Shown here: piece after piece, positions 60,201 through 64,000 of the stretch
How the letters are laid out: each line of letters opens with the position of its first letter
Numbering within the stretch: the stretch's first letter is position 1
Source of the DNA: Isoetes taiwanensis
Lineage: Eukaryota > Streptophyta > Lycopodiopsida > Isoetales > Isoetaceae
DNA length: 64,000 nt
Assembly: GCA_021234155.1 (NCBI GenBank)
Contig: JAJEKV010000020.1
Location: 4,512,563-4,576,562, forward strand
Direction: 5' to 3'
The notes under the pieces: model-generated
What the model saw: only the letters and a program-made list of their open reading frames with translations
Databases searched by the model: none
Told to the model about the DNA's origin: nothing
Program-made: the position numbers and the translations under genes

Positions 60201-63200
60201 TTGTTATGTTTGGATCACAAGTGCAGCTGCTAATTAGTGAGACCGGGAAGCCAGAGATTATATATTCAAAAATTCTGCATATCACTTCAGCTTCAGAAGT
60301 ATGTGAACTACAGGCAGAAGACAGAAAACAAAAAGATCATTCAGACAAAACATTCTCATATCCAGAAATGACTTACTTCTACTATGCTTTTGAAAAGTAT
60401 GCTATAACTGCTCCACTCATAGAAACACCTGAACCTAGAAAGGTATGTTTCTCTATGGTCTTGGACAGCCTTGGATTGGAGAAGAGCACAATATCCAACT
60501 TTACTACAGCTGCTCAAGCTGCAGTGAATCGACTCAAAAGAGAAAAGGGAAGGGATTCCTTGCTTCTTGATGTTGTTTGTGAGGCAAATGTTACTCATAA
60601 TCTTACCTTGACACAATTGCAAGGAAAGAACTGTATGGCCGATTGGATCTTACACCTTATGTGTCTTGTACCAGTGCAGATTGCTCGTGCAGAAAACAAC
60701 TCCTTGAAACCTTTGATTGGGGGATTTGAAATTCCAACAAATGTCAACTTTACTGATGCCTTGTCACTTGCAAGTGCCTTGGAATTTGGTTTCTACGATG
60801 GAATGATTAATAGTTGGATGAAAGAAGTCAAGGTGCTATCTTCAATGGGTAAGCAAAGTAGTGGAAAATCTTACCTCCTAAACCATCTCAGCGGTTCCTT
60901 ACTTGATGTATCTGGAGGTAGATGCACTGACGGAGTTTGGATGACCTTACGTCCAACCCAGAGTTGTTTGTACGTGATACTAGACTTTGAAGGTCTTGGA
61001 AGCTTCGAAAGAAGTGATCAAGAAGATATGCTTCTTTCGATATTGAATGCAGCTATAAGCAACATTACTATTTATAATAAAAAGGTAAATAAATTTTGCC
61101 CTTACTTCCTTTTTTTCATAGTCCGTATAATCTCACTGAAAGCTTCCTACATTTAGGATTTCCACCTAGACAAAGAAACTGAAATCCTCTTTGATCGCTT
61201 TCAAAATGGGGTATCTTTGATAAAGCAAGATGACAAGCTTTTTAAAGGCCTTTTCTATATTGCAATAAAGGATGTTGCTGTTGATGACATTGACGAACTG
61301 ATTGACGAATTTTATTCAAAGATCCACCACATTTGTAACAGTACACCAGACAACTTTCTGACGAAGATGTATGGTGGCCACGTTGAAATAGCAGCTATGC
61401 CTCCATTTAATCAGCCAGAATTTTACGATAATATACATGATATTGCAAACACTATTAAGGGACTTAGTGCTTCTTATGGAAGTGGACGTAATTTCCTTAG
61501 AGATTTGAAGCTACTCATTGCTCAAATCACTTCAAAGGACTGGACCCCTATTGACTGGAAGCGCACTGGACTTAAGCTTAAATTGCTTCAAAACCATTTG
61601 CATGCTTCTATTGCAACTGGTGCTCTAGCTGGATCTGCCCAAGAGCAACTCGTTAACTTTGATACAGAAGAGATTATCCCTGACATGCCTATTCTCATTG
61701 TGGGGAATACAGAATTGCAAGTGTGTAACGATTATGGACTGCAACTGTCTCCATTCCTGGAAACTCGGGATATGGGCCCAATATTAGAAACTCTACAATT
61801 CGAATTTGAAAAGGTTGCTCCACGTACGCAGGTTGATGACAATATCTGGCACAAAAAGTTTGAGGAATTCCTCCTGTCTCTGGTAAAGAGACGGGAGGAT
61901 AGGGTCTTGGACTGGATAAAAGCCAATACCAAAGAAATTGTCGACAATGGGGATGTTGAAAGGTTAATGTTAGAGGCTATAGTGATGCTTTCCGAATTAA
62001 AGCAGAACGTGACTTTGTGCAGCTGTACTTGTGAGCATTGCTGCTTAAAGTGTGTACTTGGAAAAGGGCATTCAGAAGATCATACGTGCAAGGGGAACCA
62101 CAAATGCATTGAGAAATGTACCTATTGTAAAGAACAGAAGACTGGTACTGGCATTTTGGATTGTGGTGATGTTGCTGGCCATGCCAGCTTTCATAATTGC
62201 GGTGTTGAAGTCCATACTTGTAGCAAAACCTGTGACTTATATGAAAAGTCTTCTAACTGTAACCACTATTGTGCCAAGAAGGTTGGACATCATGATGAAC
62301 ATATTTGCAATTCCCGGCAGCACCTTTGCAATAAAAGTTGTTCTCTTCCTGCATGCAAGAATAACTGCATTCAGCCCATAGAAATGGGTGAACATGATAG
62401 CCATGAATGCCATGAAAAGGTATGCCCTTTAAGGTGTAATATCAATGGTTGCAATCGTCAATGTGTAAAAGATCACCTCCATTCATTGGTTTCCACAATT
62501 GATGATCATTTCTGTAGTAGTGAGCATCCTTGTATGGAAAAATGCCAAGCGAAAGGTAATTGCGAGGTGCTGACAGAGTTTACCAAACAGAAATCCGTGT
62601 TCCATGGGAAAAGGTCTGAATTTGAGTATGAATATGTGACTGAGCAGAATGGGATTAGAAAAGACTGTTGTCTTGCAATACCTCCTTTCAAGTACAAGCA
62701 TGAAGGGCCTCATGTACACTCAAAGAATACCAACATAGTGCACTTCTGTGATACTCGGTGCCAAGGTTGTGGATATTTCTGCAATATTCCAATAGATCAT
62801 GTTGGATTACATGAAACCATACATGGAAATATGAGGAATATGATATTTGTGGCAGATTCCGAGGATATTGATATTGCAGATAGAAAATATGCATGGGGAG
62901 AATCTGGAAAAGCAGAAATGTGCATGATGCACTGCAAAGTCCAGGGGCGTGGCCATGTGCATCTAATAAAATGTGAGAGGCCACCAAGTGTCATTGTAGA
63001 ATGTACAAAAGATGTTGAGAAAGAATCAGGAGCTGCGTGTGCAGGCATTAGATTACCCGAAGGGGCAAGGCACCAAACCAAAGCATATGGTCCCAATTTT
63101 GACGTCAAGAAAGATGAGCTCACACATGAAGCATACTGGAAACACATGCGCTTCAAGGATCCCTGTACAGAACAAGATAGGGAGCAATTTAAGTTATGCA

Positions 63201-63982
63201 ATCACTACTGCCCTTCAACAGAACATACCTTGGCGAGCTGCCAGGCCGGCAGATCATACTGTAATGAGAAACTATGGCATGCGCCTGTGCTGACAAAACC
63301 AAAAACAGGCTATCTCAGTAAAGACGGCCATAGATTTGGCTGCAACCACAGCAGTGGCGGAAACGGCAATCACATTATATTTGTGATTGATAGATCAGGC
63401 TCTATGAGCCGCAACGATGCAACACCTTCAATGACAGAATTCATATCCACCCATAACAATCGTTTAGGATGTGTATATGACGCCATAATGAGATTCCTCA
63501 AAACTCGAATTGCCCGAATGATGAATGATACAATTTCTGCAGTCGTATTTAATCAATCTGGCGACATTCCTTTTGAGCGTGAAGACATGGAGGAAAAAGT
63601 AGTAATGAAACTAAAGCAATTCGATGCAAGCGGTTGTACCTATTATTCTGCAGGTCTGGAGAAGGCAGAGGCGATACTGAAGCGTTCTTCGATTGATGAA
63701 GGGGTAAAGAAGAAAAGCCCAGCTATCGTGTTTCTCAGCGATGGCGAAGACGGCGGAAGGGATCCGGTTGAACGTGTGAAAAGGATGAAAGTTATGGAGC
63801 CCAAACTTGTTGTTTCAACAGTCAAGTTTGGTCAGTCCTCTGATAATAAGCGACTGATAGACATGGCAAAGGCTGGGGGAGGTTCTTTCCATCTTACCCT
63901 TGATCAGATTCAGCTGGCCGAGACATTTCAAGGGTTAGCTCGTAGCATACAGCCCCAAGTATCTTCTCTTATAGGTATGTAA
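57293..63982 (+). CDS. VLIG-like giant GTPase with Cys-rich region and VWA domain (3' end probably beyond window)
   Basis: Two exons, 57293-61084 and 61157-63982, joined by a 72-nt GT-AG intron in phase 0, give at least 2200 residues. Residues 1-760: unassigned, largely helical. About 800-1010: beta-propeller-like strands (FDELSNFIAFYS, MQFVPRKEEILCI, LVSPDGTSLLV). About 1180-1350: GBP/VLIG-type G domain with P-loop GKQSSGKS (1186-1193), switch region GGRCTDGVWM, G3 DFEGLGSFER (from 1231) and candidate G4 IKD (1301-1303). About 1550-1955: dense Cys/His pairs (H.C...C..GH...H.C), probably zinc-binding. About 2003-2200: von Willebrand A domain with MIDAS DRSGS (D2009), a Thr in SGCTYY and FLSDGED. 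Vertebrate VLIGs are interferon-induced cytosolic GTPases of unknown biochemistry. The N-terminal propeller-like part and VWA domain are not in them. The final ATAG|GTATGTAAG resembles a splice donor, so the apparent stop may be intronic. Function in plants is unknown; a defence role is speculation. Confidence 0.9.
61085..61156 (+). other. 72-nt intron in the giant GTPase gene
   Basis: GTAAAT donor, pyrimidine-rich middle, TTTAG acceptor. It contains in-frame TAG at 61154-61156. Removing it joins ...TIYNKK to DFHLDKETE in frame, inside the G domain. Confidence 0.88.
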
Positions 63983-64000
63983 GCTTAATGGTGTTTTTTT

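Overview
This window looks like nuclear DNA of a land plant with a large, transposon-rich genome. The evidence is GT-AG introns, plant-type mobile elements (Ty1/copia with an initiator-Met-tRNA primer site, PIF/Harbinger, hAT-type MITE, Helitrons), and fragments of plant gene families (malectin-like receptor kinase, JINGUBANG-like WD40, NIF/FCP1 phosphatase). A fern or other seed-free plant fits best, because of the DUF7869-like genes and a VLIG-like giant GTPase carrying a VWA domain. That placement is an inference. I see nothing prokaryotic or organellar.

Layout. 1-4.6 kb is a candidate Helitron (115-4573). 4.6-16.5 kb is mostly unassigned sequence holding a foldback, a TIR element, an hAT-type MITE with an 8-bp target duplication, a tRNA-like SINE head and small tandem repeats. 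16.6-30.75 kb is one PIF/Harbinger element delimited by 13-bp terminal inverted repeats. It has a decayed Myb-like ORF1 gene at its left end and an intact 476-aa DDE transposase at its right end. Later material fills its middle: a DUF7869-like fragment, a NIF-phosphatase fragment, a malectin-receptor fragment and a Helitron 3' end. 31.1-33.4 kb is an inverted copy of sequence found at 1.6-3.2 kb, itself interrupted by a 661-bp insertion with a 24-bp flanking duplication. 34.7-36.8 kb is a deleted copia element with LTRs that look identical and a 5-bp target duplication.

38.6-46.2 kb is a decayed DUF7869-like gene on the minus strand, split by a second Helitron (40367-45036). Removing that Helitron conceptually restores an uninterrupted reading frame across the insertion point. 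38.1-38.3 kb and 50.0-51.3 kb share a striking dispersed palindrome, TCTCGACTCGCGAGTCGAGA and variants. 51.4-57.2 kb has no recognisable gene.

57293 to the right edge is the only convincing host-type gene that looks intact. It is a multidomain protein of at least 2200 residues with a beta-propeller-like stretch, a GBP/VLIG-type GTPase domain, a long Cys/His-rich region and a von Willebrand A domain. It has one 72-nt intron and probably continues past the window. Most of the rest is nested transposable-element history rather than a cooperating gene cluster.
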